Shown: positions 41,660 to 50,648, counted from the first letter of the stretch. The stretch is 64,000 nt of DNA from Priestia aryabhattai (GCF_023715685.1 NZ_JAMBOQ010000005.1:1-64000); one strand, 5' to 3'. Program-made: numbers and translations. The notes: generated by a model from the sequence alone, not told the origin.

Positions 41660-41755
41660 TACAGCAAAAGTGAAAGGTATTTTAGCAGAAAAAACGTTAC
41701 TCCAATAGCGCTATTTGATAAATGACCGCTGCTAAAACCTTTAGCTTGTGCTGTA
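41660..41755 (+). repeat. Long imperfect hairpin in the 5' leader of PepSY gene 1
   Basis: The arms run 41660-41687 and 41729-41755. Pairing segments are TACAGC/GCTGTA, AAAGG/CCTTT and TTTTAGCAG/CTGCTAAAA. A second small palindrome AATAGCGCTATT (41704-41715) lies in the loop. It falls between the predicted transcription start (about 41627) and the RBS. Confidence 0.65.
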
Positions 41756-41786
41756 AATACATTGGAAATTACGTGGAGGTATAATC

Positions 41787-42629
41787 ATGATTGGAAAAGT
41801 ATTAGCAGGAAAAGCAGTAGTAGCAAAAGCCGTGGGAGGTGCCACAATTGGAACAGCTATCGCTCTTGGTTCAATGACAAGCGCATTTGCTTCAGACGGC
41901 CAGCACATTACTTCAACAAAAGCGTCGGCTCATACCGAAGCGGCAACATATACGCAAGCTCAAGCAAAAACAATTGCCTTAAAGAACTGCGGAGGAACGG
42001 TTCAATCGGTTTCTTTTGAAAATAATGCCTATACGTTTTTAATTCACGGACAAGATAATCAAGATCATCACGTAAAAGTAAATGCACACAGCGGAAAAGT
42101 GGTAAAGGTTGAAAAACTATCTTTTTCTCGAAGTGAGGCACAAGCAGTAGCGTTGAAAAACTGTGGAGGCACAGTTAAGTCAGTAGGCTTCAATGATGGA
42201 GTATATACGTTCTTAATTCATGGAAAAGATAGCCGCGAACATCACGTGAAAGTGAACGCACAAAGTGGAAAAGTAATTCAAATTCAAAGCGCTGCATTTA
42301 CAAAAACACAGATTCAAACGATCGCATTAAAAAATTGCAGCGGAACGATTCAGTCTAGTTCATATGCAAATGATGTATACACATTTTTAATTCACGGAAA
42401 AGATAACAAGGATCACCATGTGAAAATAAATGCTGAAACAGGAAAAGTAATCAAAGTCGAAGCGGTAAAGTTTACGCAAGAACAAGCTAAACAAGCTGCT
42501 CTTCAACAGCACAAAGGAACGGTTCAATCTGTTTCATTCAGTGAACAAGCATACACGTTTGTTATCAAAGGAACAGACAATGTAAAGCATACTGTAAAAA
42601 TCAGCCCTCAAACAGGAAAAGTATGCTGA
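41787..42629 (+). CDS. Secreted tandem-repeat PepSY-like protein 1
   Basis: The 280 residues have a signal peptide (cleavage likely after AFA at 35) and then four repeats of about 58 residues (about 55-280). Each has an Ala/Gln helix, a strand pair and an SGKV/TGKV turn, the PepSY-type signature. Repeats 1-3 contain KNCGG or KNCSG (Cys68, 125, 184) and LIHG followed 6-7 residues later by HHVK (double His); the fourth lacks these. The C-terminal residue is Cys280. The ATG follows GTGGAGG. Function unknown; resembles B. subtilis YkoI/YkoJ by context. It has its own repeat operator and lies convergent to the histidine kinase. Confidence 0.8.
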   Translation: MIGKVLAGKAVVAKAVGGATIGTAIALGSMTSAFASDGQHITSTKASAHTEAATYTQAQAKTIALKNCGGTVQSVSFENNAYTFLIHGQDNQDHHVKVNAHSGKVVKVEKLSFSRSEAQAVALKNCGGTVKSVGFNDGVYTFLIHGKDSREHHVKVNAQSGKVIQIQSAAFTKTQIQTIALKNCSGTIQSSSYANDVYTFLIHGKDNKDHHVKINAETGKVIKVEAVKFTQEQAKQAALQQHKGTVQSVSFSEQAYTFVIKGTDNVKHTVKISPQTGKVC

Positions 42630-42635
42630 TTTGAT

Positions 42636-42671
42636 AAAAAAGACGATTGCTGTGAAGCAATCGTCTTTTTT
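42636..42671. terminator. Bidirectional terminator, PepSY gene 1 / histidine kinase
   Basis: AAAAAAGACGATTGCT / AGCAATCGTCTTTTTT, a 16-bp stem with a GTGA tetraloop, lies between convergent genes. Confidence 0.93.
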
Positions 42672-44118
42672 AAGTTAATGGCAATACGATTTCAAAAGAG
42701 GTCCCTACATTCAATTTGCTTTCTACACGTATTTTTCCCCCATGCAACTCTATAATAGATGCGCTAATGGCCAAGCCTAAGCCCGCTCCTCCATATGCTC
42801 GAGAGCGTGAAGCATCAGCTTTGTAAAATCGTTCAAATAAATGAGGAAGGTGCTCTTGAGGAATGCCGTGACCGTTATCTTGTATTGTTAATGAAAGTTC
42901 TTTCTCATTTGTTTTTCCTATCACTTGAATAACTCCAGTATGTCGGTTTGTATGCTGTACTGCATTAGAAAATAAGTTTAAAATAACTTGTTTAAATTGA
43001 TCTTTGTTAATGTCTGACGATAAGCGGCTTGGGAAGTCGAATAAAACTTTTCTGTTCCCAGCCAATAGCATTAATTGAGGTTTCATATCTAAAATTAATT
43101 CATCTAGAAAACAGCTTTCTTTTTGAAACGACGGAAGTTGATCAAGCTGAGCAAGAAGCAGAAGATCCTGAATAAGTTTGCGCAGTCTTTTGGACTCCCC
43201 ATACATGCTTTTTAATGCGTTGTTTAACTGCCCGGGATTACTGCTAGCCCCTCTTAATAAAACTTCTAAAAAGCCATGAATAGATGTAAGCGGCGTTCGC
43301 AGTTCATGCGAAGCATCCGCAACAAAACGTCGCATTTGTTCTTTGGCTTCTGTTTCTGCTTTAAATGCTTCTTCAAGACGCTCAAGCATTTCATTAATAG
43401 AAAGAGAAAGGCTGTCCATTTCGATTTGTCCTTGATTAACAGGCAAGCGGTCATGTAAGCTTCCGGCATTAATATGCTCTACTTTTTTAGTAATAGTAAA
43501 CAAAGGGATTAACGTCTGCTTTAAAACAGAAGAAAAAACAAAAAAAGCAATGGTCATTGCAGTAAGTGAAAGCATTAAAAAGATTATCATTTGTCTGATT
43601 AACAGGTCTCTTAGTGATTCTGTTGGAGTATCGATTTGAATAACTCCCTGTATTTCTCCATCAAAGACAATGGGTTTTAAAACAATGACTTGCTCTTGAT
43701 GACCATCGATTTTTTTTATGATGCTCATCGTGTTGTCCGGCTGTTTGATATTTTTTATTACTTGTTTATATGTAGATGCAGAAAGCTTAGGAAAGTAAGA
43801 ATGATGTGGATCCTTAGCCAACCTTAAAAAGGTAATCTTTTGATTAATAAAGGTGATATTAACACCCGGGAAATAAACCATGGGTCTTGATGATTGTTTT
43901 ACATTCTGGCTTGTTTCAATATCATGCTTCCACACATCATCAGGAATCAAATGAATTTGATCCTCGATGCTTCTAATTTTATTTGTGTAGATAAATTGCT
44001 TCATGAACACGTATTGAAACACGCCTATCAGTATCAGTAAACTCAAAATAACAAGCAAACTTCTGAATAAGAGCTGAAGGCGAAGAGAGTTCAGCGGAAA
44101 GAACCCTTTGTGCTTCAT
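42670..44118 (-). CDS. Sensor histidine kinase (YkoH-like)
   Basis: The 482 residues comprise TM1 (about 16-38), an extracytoplasmic sensor of about 135 residues (40-175), TM2 (about 177-198) and HAMP. HisKA has phospho-His271 in ADASHELRTPL. The HATPase_c domain has NLFSNAVQHT, DNGHGIP, LFERFYKAD and GGAGLGLAIS. The start ATG overlaps the regulator stop (ATGA), so the two are coupled. It is flanked by PepSY-repeat genes, the arrangement of B. subtilis ykoGH-ykoIJ. The ligand is unknown; the secreted repeat proteins may contact its sensor. Confidence 0.92.
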   Translation of the reverse strand: MKHKGFFPLNSLRLQLLFRSLLVILSLLILIGVFQYVFMKQFIYTNKIRSIEDQIHLIPDDVWKHDIETSQNVKQSSRPMVYFPGVNITFINQKITFLRLAKDPHHSYFPKLSASTYKQVIKNIKQPDNTMSIIKKIDGHQEQVIVLKPIVFDGEIQGVIQIDTPTESLRDLLIRQMIIFLMLSLTAMTIAFFVFSSVLKQTLIPLFTITKKVEHINAGSLHDRLPVNQGQIEMDSLSLSINEMLERLEEAFKAETEAKEQMRRFVADASHELRTPLTSIHGFLEVLLRGASSNPGQLNNALKSMYGESKRLRKLIQDLLLLAQLDQLPSFQKESCFLDELILDMKPQLMLLAGNRKVLFDFPSRLSSDINKDQFKQVILNLFSNAVQHTNRHTGVIQVIGKTNEKELSLTIQDNGHGIPQEHLPHLFERFYKADASRSRAYGGAGLGLAISASIIELHGGKIRVESKLNVGTSFEIVLPLT

Positions 44119-44801
44119 GAAATATCAATCCGATACCCTACACCGCGAAGCGTTCGAATAACGGTTCGGCTATGGTCTTGTAATTTTTCTCTCAGTGATC
44201 GAATGTATACTTCTACAATGTTTTCTTCTCCTCCAAAATCATATCCCCACACCCGATCTAAAATGGTGGATTTACTTAGTACAAGACCATGATTAATGAC
44301 CAAGAATTTTAACAATGCATATTCAGTAGGAGATAAATCAAGTATATGATTAAGGTATTTAATTTCTTTTCGGCGGTCATCAATTTTAAATGGACCGATT
44401 GATACTTCATCTAATAAATTAGGAAATTGATTGCGCATTCTAGCTTGAATACGTGCAAGAAGTTCTTCAAAACTGAAGGGTTTAACCATATAATCATCCG
44501 CTCCAATAGTCAGCCCCTTTACTCGGTCATCTACTTGATCTTTTGCTGTTAGCATGATGACGGCTATATTCCCCATTTTTTTTAACAAACGGCATACTTC
44601 AAATCCATCCATTCCGGGAAGCATAACATCCACAATAGCGATATGAGGCTTGAATTCTTTGGCTATATTAATTCCTTCAATCCCGTCTTGTGCAGCTTTA
44701 ATATCAAATCCTTCATTTGTTAAACCTAAAGATAAAAACTGTAAAATAGTTGGTTCGTCATCTATAAGTAAAACTTTAATTCCTTTTAGTTGTTCCATCA
44801 T
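44115..44801 (-). CDS. OmpR-family response regulator (YkoG-like)
   Basis: The 228 residues have a receiver domain with acidic pocket Asp14-Asp15, phospho-acceptor Asp58 in HIAIVDVMLPGMDG, the Thr/Ala switch MLTAKD, and Lys in VKPFSFEEL. The C-terminal winged helix has STILDRVWGYDFGGEENIVEVYIRSLREKL cut by the usual recognition helix. The ATG follows AAAGGAG with 8-nt spacing. Four TTCAG repeats upstream indicate autoregulation. Confidence 0.94.
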   Translation of the reverse strand: MMEQLKGIKVLLIDDEPTILQFLSLGLTNEGFDIKAAQDGIEGINIAKEFKPHIAIVDVMLPGMDGFEVCRLLKKMGNIAVIMLTAKDQVDDRVKGLTIGADDYMVKPFSFEELLARIQARMRNQFPNLLDEVSIGPFKIDDRRKEIKYLNHILDLSPTEYALLKFLVINHGLVLSKSTILDRVWGYDFGGEENIVEVYIRSLREKLQDHSRTVIRTLRGVGYRIDIS

Positions 44802-44831
44802 GGTGAAAACTCCTTTGCTCCTCTACTTTCT

Positions 44832-44884
44832 ATTATGCTTTTTTATCTGAAACAGCACTGAATAATAGCTGAAAGCAAGCTGAA
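44832..44884 (-). promoter_or_regulatory. Operator (four 11-bp-spaced repeats) and promoter of the regulator operon
   Basis: Reading minus, TTCAG starts at 44884, 44873, 44862 and 44851, exactly 11 bp apart, and is followed by a CATAAT -10 (44837-44832) 14 bp downstream. It is the same motif and spacing as upstream of the two PepSY genes, facing the response regulator. Confidence 0.8.
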
Positions 44885-44906
44885 AAATAGTAGCTATTCT
44901 TATATC

Positions 44907-44960
44907 TTCAGCTAACTTTAAGCTTCTATTCGTCTTATTCTCAGAAATCTTTTGCATAAT
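44907..44960 (+). promoter_or_regulatory. Degenerate repeat operator and promoter of PepSY gene 2
   Basis: At 11-bp steps the plus strand reads TTCAG (44907), TTAAG (44918), TTCGT (44929) and CTCAG (44940). A CATAAT -10 begins at 44955, again 15 bp after the last repeat. The repeats are weaker than at PepSY gene 1, suggesting lower affinity. Confidence 0.6.
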
Positions 44961-45031
44961 GGACGGCGTACTAGATAAAACACCATAAATTAGATAGAAA
45001 GTCTAATGGTGAAAGAGGAGGAAATTTAAGG

Positions 45032-46069
45032 ATGATTAAATGGACAAAAATATTGTCTACATCTGCTTTAGGAACTGCAATTGCATTTGGCTCCATTACA
45101 ACGAGTCACGCTGCAGAAATGAAGACAGCGAAGGCAGGAACAATTGAACATGTGAGTATCTCCCAAGCGCAGGCAAAAGGCATTGCTCTGCAAGATTGCA
45201 AAGGGACAGTCACATCTACGGAATTTAAGCAGGAATCAAGCGTTTATGTGATTACAATTGTAACGAATAACCTTGAGCAAAGAATCGTAGAAGTAAGTGC
45301 AAGCACTGGAAAAGTAGTGAAGAAACAAGAAGTGAAGTTATGGACACAAAATCAAGTGAAAGAATCCGTTTCTAAGCAGTATAAAGGTGCGATTCAATCT
45401 ATTACATTTAATAAAGAAACGCGTGAATATAAGATTATTGTAGTAGATGGAAAAGTAGAATATACGTTAACTGTGGATGGACTTACAGGAAAAGTCATTC
45501 ATGAGAATAAAAAAGAGTTGCAACCAATTTCGGAGCAAAAAATAAAAGAAGCAGCCGCTAAACAATACAGTGGTTACGTATATAGTCTTGAGTTTAAAGA
45601 AGCCAATAATCAGTATGTTGCAGTGATTCTTAAAGATAGCACTCAATATACAGTAACGTTAGATGCTTTGACAGGAAAAGTAGTTAATACCTCTAAGCAA
45701 GCAGTGAAGCTATTAACGAGACAAGATGCAAAAGATCTTGCATTGGCTACATATGCAGGTAACGTGAGAATGGTAGAATACGACCAAAACGCAGCGATTT
45801 TTACAGTAAAAGTAATCAAAGATAATACGGAGTATACAGTCACAATCGATGCTGTTTCGGGTAAAATCACACATATAAAACAAGATAAACTTCAGCCATT
45901 AACTGAAAATGCTGTAAAAGCTCTTGCTTTAAAACATCAAGAAGGAAAAGTAGAGCACGTTGAGCTTACAACAGAGAACTCAATAACTGTATACGTAGTA
46001 ACGGTAATAAACGGAAGCAAGCAGCAGAAGCTTAAGTTCGATGCTTATACGGGACAAGAGTGCTCATAA
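45032..46069 (+). CDS. Secreted tandem-repeat PepSY-like protein 2
   Basis: The 345 residues have a signal peptide (MIKWTKILSTSALGTAIAFG, cleavage near residue 28) and five PepSY-like repeats of about 60 residues (about 42-345). Each ends in an S/TGKV-type turn (STGKV, LTGKV, LTGKV, VSGKI, YTGQE). It is a divergent paralogue of PepSY protein 1: only the first repeat keeps the Cys (QDCKGT, Cys56), the His pairs are gone, but Cys344 near the C-terminus is conserved in position. The ATG follows GAGGAGG. Divergent from the regulator gene. Function unknown. Confidence 0.8.
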   Translation: MIKWTKILSTSALGTAIAFGSITTSHAAEMKTAKAGTIEHVSISQAQAKGIALQDCKGTVTSTEFKQESSVYVITIVTNNLEQRIVEVSASTGKVVKKQEVKLWTQNQVKESVSKQYKGAIQSITFNKETREYKIIVVDGKVEYTLTVDGLTGKVIHENKKELQPISEQKIKEAAAKQYSGYVYSLEFKEANNQYVAVILKDSTQYTVTLDALTGKVVNTSKQAVKLLTRQDAKDLALATYAGNVRMVEYDQNAAIFTVKVIKDNTEYTVTIDAVSGKITHIKQDKLQPLTENAVKALALKHQEGKVEHVELTTENSITVYVVTVINGSKQQKLKFDAYTGQECS

Positions 46070-46110
46070 CTTTTCATCTTAAAACATACATTTTATTTTT
46101 CATTCATATC

Positions 46111-46145
46111 AAGCAGAGGATGCTTCAAGGCACCCTCTGCTTTTC
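46111..46145 (+). terminator. PepSY gene 2 terminator
   Basis: AAGCAGAGGATG / CACCCTCTGCTT stem with a TTTTC tail, about 40 bp after the stop. Confidence 0.8.
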
Positions 46146-46254
46146 TATTTGTAACTAGAAACATTACCGGTTATCTATGTTAAGATAAATGTAGATTATT
46201 CTCGTAAAATGGATAGAACTAGAATGAACTAAATTAAATAGATAGGGTGTACAC

Positions 46255-47454
46255 ATGAGAAAAGAAGTACAAGTTATAGCCAAAGAAGCTTTTATTAAAA
46301 AAGTGAACAAGAGTTATCCACTCATTGAAAAAGATGCGCTTATTGATGGTCATAAACTGCAAGAAGAAGGCGTTATTATTAACTTAGTGACTCCGAAGAA
46401 TCAATTTTTAGCCAAAGGATATTATGGAAAACAAAATAAAGGCTACGGATGGATTCTTACGAAGAACAAAAGTGAGAAAATTGATGCGGCATTTTTTGCA
46501 CGAAAAATTCAGCAGGCTATTGCATCTCGTCACGATTTTTATGCGTCTGAAGATACAACTGCTTTTCGCGTATTTAATAGTGAAGGTGACGGAATTGGCG
46601 GCTTGATTATTGATTATTATGACGGATATTACGTCACGAGTTGGTATAGTGAAGGAATTTATCAATTCAAAGACTACGTCATTGAAGCCTTAAAATCTGC
46701 GCCTAACTTTAAAGGGCTGTACCAAAAAAAACGTTTTAACGTAAAAGGGCAGTATATTGAAGAAGATGATTTTGTAGCAGGAGATAAAGGTGAATTCCCT
46801 TTAATTGTTAAAGAAAATGGTATCCGTTTTGCTGTTCACTTAAATGATGGAGCGATGGTTGGGGTCTTTTTAGATCAGCGAGACGTCCGTAAAACGATTC
46901 GAGATAAATATGCAAAAGGAAAGAACGTGCTAAATATGTTTTCGTATACGGGCGCATTTTCAGTGGCGGCCGCTCTTGGAGGAGCTACTAAAACAACAAG
47001 TGTCGATTTAGCCAATCGTAGCTTGGCAAAAACAATTGAGCAATTTAGTGTAAATGGAATTGATCATGAGGCACAAGACATTATTGTAGAAGATGTTTTC
47101 AAGTATTTTAAATATGCAGTCAAGAAGAACATGACGTTCGATCTTGTGGTGTTAGATCCGCCGAGCTTTGCTAAGTCGAAGAAGCATACGTTTAGCGCAG
47201 CAAAAGACTACAAAGATTTATTAAAAGAAGCCATTGCCCTTACAAAGCCAAATGGTGTCATTGTGGCATCTACGAACGCAAGTAATTTTGATATGAAAAA
47301 ATTCCATTCGTTTATTGAAAAAGCTTTTAACGAAAAGGGGGAACGTTACAAAATGATGGAGCAGTTCTCTCTTCCAGCTGATTTTAAAACAATAAAAGAA
47401 TTTAAGTCAGGTAATTATCTAAAAGTCGTGTTTATTCAAAAAGTAAATCGCTAA
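46255..47454 (+). CDS. Class I SAM-dependent rRNA methyltransferase (RlmI-like)
   Basis: The 399 residues have an N-terminal PUA-like domain (about 1-75), an EEHUD-like linker, and a C-terminal Rossmann methyltransferase. SAM motifs are VLNMFSYTGAFSVAAALGGA and VDLANRSL; the catalytic motif is VVLDPPSFAKS. It resembles E. coli RlmI (23S m5C1962) and B. subtilis YwbD; the exact target is inferred. Stands alone between terminators. Confidence 0.88.
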   Translation: MRKEVQVIAKEAFIKKVNKSYPLIEKDALIDGHKLQEEGVIINLVTPKNQFLAKGYYGKQNKGYGWILTKNKSEKIDAAFFARKIQQAIASRHDFYASEDTTAFRVFNSEGDGIGGLIIDYYDGYYVTSWYSEGIYQFKDYVIEALKSAPNFKGLYQKKRFNVKGQYIEEDDFVAGDKGEFPLIVKENGIRFAVHLNDGAMVGVFLDQRDVRKTIRDKYAKGKNVLNMFSYTGAFSVAAALGGATKTTSVDLANRSLAKTIEQFSVNGIDHEAQDIIVEDVFKYFKYAVKKNMTFDLVVLDPPSFAKSKKHTFSAAKDYKDLLKEAIALTKPNGVIVASTNASNFDMKKFHSFIEKAFNEKGERYKMMEQFSLPADFKTIKEFKSGNYLKVVFIQKVNR

Positions 47455-47462
47455 ATACAAGG

Positions 47463-47490
47463 CTGCATGATAAACTCATGCAGTTTTATT
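47463..47490 (+). terminator. Methyltransferase gene terminator
   Basis: CTGCATGA / TCATGCAG stem with a TAAAC loop followed by TTTTATTT. Confidence 0.85.
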
Positions 47491-47734
47491 TATTGTGACT
47501 AAAATAACGTTTACAAGCTATTTTGAAGTGAAGAAAATGAAGGTGAAAGATAAATATTGTCAATATGTATGATAAAATGATAAAGGAACTATGCTCAACA
47601 CTTCACAATTTTACAATATCATCCTTATGAAACGTATTTTTACAATTATTTTATTTTAAATGGGACAAGTATTGTGTACGAAGCGGAAAGAGCATACTAC
47701 TACTATTATTTAAAAACATGAAAGGAGAAAGATT

Positions 47735-49168
47735 ATGGCTGAAACAACAAAAAAGCCTGCTGGCGAAGTAAAATTTATTCCTTTATTAATTTGTCTGGCA
47801 ATCGGACTTATTTTATGGTTTATTACACCTCCTTCCGGACTTGATGTGAAGGCTTGGCACTTATTCGCTATTTTTGTGGCTACTATCGTAGGGCTTATCA
47901 TTAAACCATTGCCATTAGGCAGTGTAGCTATTTTATCTTTAACCATTATTGTATTAACTAATACATTAACACTTGAACAATCGCTCAGCGGTTTTCAAAA
48001 TACGACGATTTGGTTAATCGTTATTGCATTCTTTATTTCTAGAGGTTTTATTAAGACTGGTCTAGGAACAAGGGTTGCCTATATCTTTGTTCGGTTGTTC
48101 GGTAAAAAGACGTTGGGATTATCTTATTCTCTTATCGTAAGCGACTTGCTTTTATCACCTGCAATGCCGTCTAATACAGCACGAGCTGGAGGGATTATTC
48201 TTCCAATCATTCGTTCCTTATCTGAAACATATGGCTCAAGAACTGGAGACGGTACGGAGCGTAGAGTTGGTGCTTTCTTAACAAAAGTATCGTTTCAAGG
48301 AGATATGATTACATCCGCTATGTTCGTAACGGCAATGGCGGCCAATCCTCTTGCTGTTAAAATGACAGAACAAATTACAGGGAAGACTATTTCATGGGTT
48401 GGCTGGGCAGCGGCTGCAATCGTACCTGGAATTATTAGTTTAATTGTTATTCCGCTTGTTATTTATAAGCTGTATCCCCCAGAATTAAAAGAAACACCGG
48501 AAGCATCTGAAATTGCAGTAAAAAAACTAAATGAGATGGGTCCACTAAAGAAAGAAGAATGGTATATGATCGGCGTATTTTTACTTCTTCTTGTGCTGTG
48601 GATTTTTGGCGCTAATTTAAATATTAATGCAACAACGACTGCTTTTATTGGTCTATGTACGCTGCTTTTAACGCAAGTATTAAGCTGGTCAGACATAAAA
48701 AAAGAACAGGGAGCATGGGATACATTAGTCTGGTTTGCTGTTTTGGTTATGATGGCAACCTTCTTAAATGATCTAGGCATGATCCCTTGGTTTAGTGATT
48801 TGATGAAAGGCACTGTTAGTCATATGTCTTGGATGACGGCATTGATTGTACTAGCTATTGCGTATTTTTATTCTCACTACTTTTTTGCGAGTAACACGGC
48901 TCATGTCAGCGCTATGTACGCAGCATTTTTATCTGTCATCGTGGCCGCTGGTGCGCCTCCGTTACTGTCAGCATTAATTTTAGCGTTCTTTAGCAATTTA
49001 TTCGGCTGTTTAACTCACTACGGCAGTGGACCGGCACCGGTGTTCTTCGGTAGTGGATATGTAACACAGCAAAAGTGGTGGTCGCTCGGTTTTTTAATTT
49101 CAATTATTCATATTATCATTTGGATTGGAATTGGCGGCTTGTGGTGGAAACTGCTAGGTCTATGGTAA
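47735..49168 (+). CDS. DASS-family dicarboxylate:sodium symporter (YflS-like)
   Basis: The 477 residues form about 12 membrane helices. Conserved motifs include PSNTARAGGIILPI (the SNT substrate/sodium motif) and, in the second half, the pseudo-repeat FASNTAHVSAMYAAF. The family exchanges or co-transports malate, succinate or 2-oxoglutarate; B. subtilis YflS is the nearest type I recall. A GAAAGGAG RBS precedes the ATG. The 280-bp upstream gap holds no ORF. Confidence 0.9.
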   Translation: MAETTKKPAGEVKFIPLLICLAIGLILWFITPPSGLDVKAWHLFAIFVATIVGLIIKPLPLGSVAILSLTIIVLTNTLTLEQSLSGFQNTTIWLIVIAFFISRGFIKTGLGTRVAYIFVRLFGKKTLGLSYSLIVSDLLLSPAMPSNTARAGGIILPIIRSLSETYGSRTGDGTERRVGAFLTKVSFQGDMITSAMFVTAMAANPLAVKMTEQITGKTISWVGWAAAAIVPGIISLIVIPLVIYKLYPPELKETPEASEIAVKKLNEMGPLKKEEWYMIGVFLLLLVLWIFGANLNINATTTAFIGLCTLLLTQVLSWSDIKKEQGAWDTLVWFAVLVMMATFLNDLGMIPWFSDLMKGTVSHMSWMTALIVLAIAYFYSHYFFASNTAHVSAMYAAFLSVIVAAGAPPLLSALILAFFSNLFGCLTHYGSGPAPVFFGSGYVTQQKWWSLGFLISIIHIIIWIGIGGLWWKLLGLW

Positions 49169-49198
49169 AAAAACAGTGGCGCAGGCCACTGTTTTTTT
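49167..49198. terminator. Bidirectional terminator, transporter / amylase
   Basis: AAAAAACAGTGGC / GCCACTGTTTTTT stem with a GCAG loop between convergent genes; it overlaps both gene ends. Confidence 0.92.
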
Positions 49199-50648
49199 AT
49201 GCTTCCGCCCAAACGGATACAGAGCCGCCATTTACAGGGAACTGTCCGTAGCCGTCTTCTTCAATCACAACTTGATCTTCTCTATTATTTGTGAAGTCAA
49301 TCCACGTTTGTCCACTTCGGTGTTCGCCGACGAACATTCTCTTTTCGCCATCTTCGCCGTTTGAAATCACCACAGCACATCCAGACTTCTCAAATTCTTC
49401 TACACCATGCCTTACCCATCCAATGGTATTAGGGTGATCAAAATAATCGTCTTGCTGTCCGTATGCTTTGTCATAGCGTACGTGCAAGAGAGCAGAAATA
49501 TCTTTTTCTTTTCCCTCAATTGGATGCTCTCCGCCTATCCCAAAATAGTCTCCGTAAAACACACAAGGATAGCCATCTTCACGAAGTAAAATTAGAGCGT
49601 AAGCACTTTGTTTGAACCAATCTTCTACCCAAGATTCTAAAGATTCATTTGGCTGAGAGTCATGGTTATCTACAAATGTGACAACATTCAAAGGATGAGT
49701 CTTGACCAATGTATCATCAAAAATCGTGGTTAAATCAAAATCTCTTCCTTGCTGAGAGGCTTCATGCAGTTTGTAATGCAGCGATACGTCAAACAAATCA
49801 ATTTGATAATCAATAACGTCTAAAAATTCCTGACAGGCTGTTAACTCTGGATTCCAAAACTCTCCCACAAAATAAAATGGCTTTTCTTGAGAAGAGGACA
49901 ATTCGTGAGCAAACTCCTTAATAAAATCATGGTTAATATGTTTAATGGCGTCTAATCGGTAACCGTCGCACTGCAGGGTGTCCGCTAACCATTTTCCCCA
50001 TTTGATCATTTCTTCTCGAACTTCAGGGTGATCGTAATCAATATTCGCAAACATTAAATAATCGTAGTTGCCAAACTCTTGATCGACATTTTCGTTCCAG
50101 CTTTTGTTTTCCCCGGCAATACGAAAAACACCTTCTTTTCCGTTTTTATCATCGTAATCAGTGCCATTAAAATGATTAAAGTTCCATTTGAAAGAAGAAT
50201 ATTGATCGCCACGCCCTTCAAATGTAAACTTTGTCCACCCTTCAATTTCAAAGGGTTCAGAAATCTCTTCTGTTCGGTTCATGGGGTCTACTTCAATGAC
50301 GTGGAACGTTTCCTTTTCATCCGCTGCAGCTTTATGATTCATCACAATATCAACATAGACATTAATTCCGTGATTATGACAGGCATCAATTGCTTCATGC
50401 AGCTCTTGCTTGGTTCCATATTTTGTACGAACGGTTCCTTTTTGATCAAACTCGCCAAGATCATATAAGTCGTAAACGCCGTAGCCATTATCCTCTGATG
50501 AAACACCTTTTGTAACCGGGGGAATCCACACGGAATCAATTCCTTGTTCTTTTAGTTGAGGAGCGAGCTCTTTGAGGCGTTTCCAATGCTCGCCGTCAGC
50601 TGGCACATGCCATTCGAAAAATTGCATAATTGTATGATTCCGTTCCAA
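49197..50648 (-). CDS. Cytoplasmic alpha-amylase (GH13)
   Basis: This enzyme hydrolyses alpha-1,4 bonds in starch or maltodextrins. The 483 residues have no signal peptide, so it acts inside the cell like GH13_5 enzymes of the E. coli AmyA type. Conserved regions are VDIVMNHKA, GYRLDAIKHIN (nucleophile Asp), FVGEFWNPE (acid/base Glu) and FVDNHDSQP (third Asp). The start is a TTG at 50648, 10 nt after AAAGGAGG; the next ATG (MQFFEWH) has no SD and would cut into the first strand. Confidence 0.93.
   Translation of the reverse strand: MERNHTIMQFFEWHVPADGEHWKRLKELAPQLKEQGIDSVWIPPVTKGVSSEDNGYGVYDLYDLGEFDQKGTVRTKYGTKQELHEAIDACHNHGINVYVDIVMNHKAAADEKETFHVIEVDPMNRTEEISEPFEIEGWTKFTFEGRGDQYSSFKWNFNHFNGTDYDDKNGKEGVFRIAGENKSWNENVDQEFGNYDYLMFANIDYDHPEVREEMIKWGKWLADTLQCDGYRLDAIKHINHDFIKEFAHELSSSQEKPFYFVGEFWNPELTACQEFLDVIDYQIDLFDVSLHYKLHEASQQGRDFDLTTIFDDTLVKTHPLNVVTFVDNHDSQPNESLESWVEDWFKQSAYALILLREDGYPCVFYGDYFGIGGEHPIEGKEKDISALLHVRYDKAYGQQDDYFDHPNTIGWVRHGVEEFEKSGCAVVISNGEDGEKRMFVGEHRSGQTWIDFTNNREDQVVIEEDGYGQFPVNGGSVSVWAEA

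Noticed and set aside
43855..43875. Possible Noc-binding site (CCCGGGAAAT) in the histidine kinase gene
   Set aside because: Only the right half matches the Noc consensus ATTTCCCGGGAAAT; similar half-matches occur at 53608.
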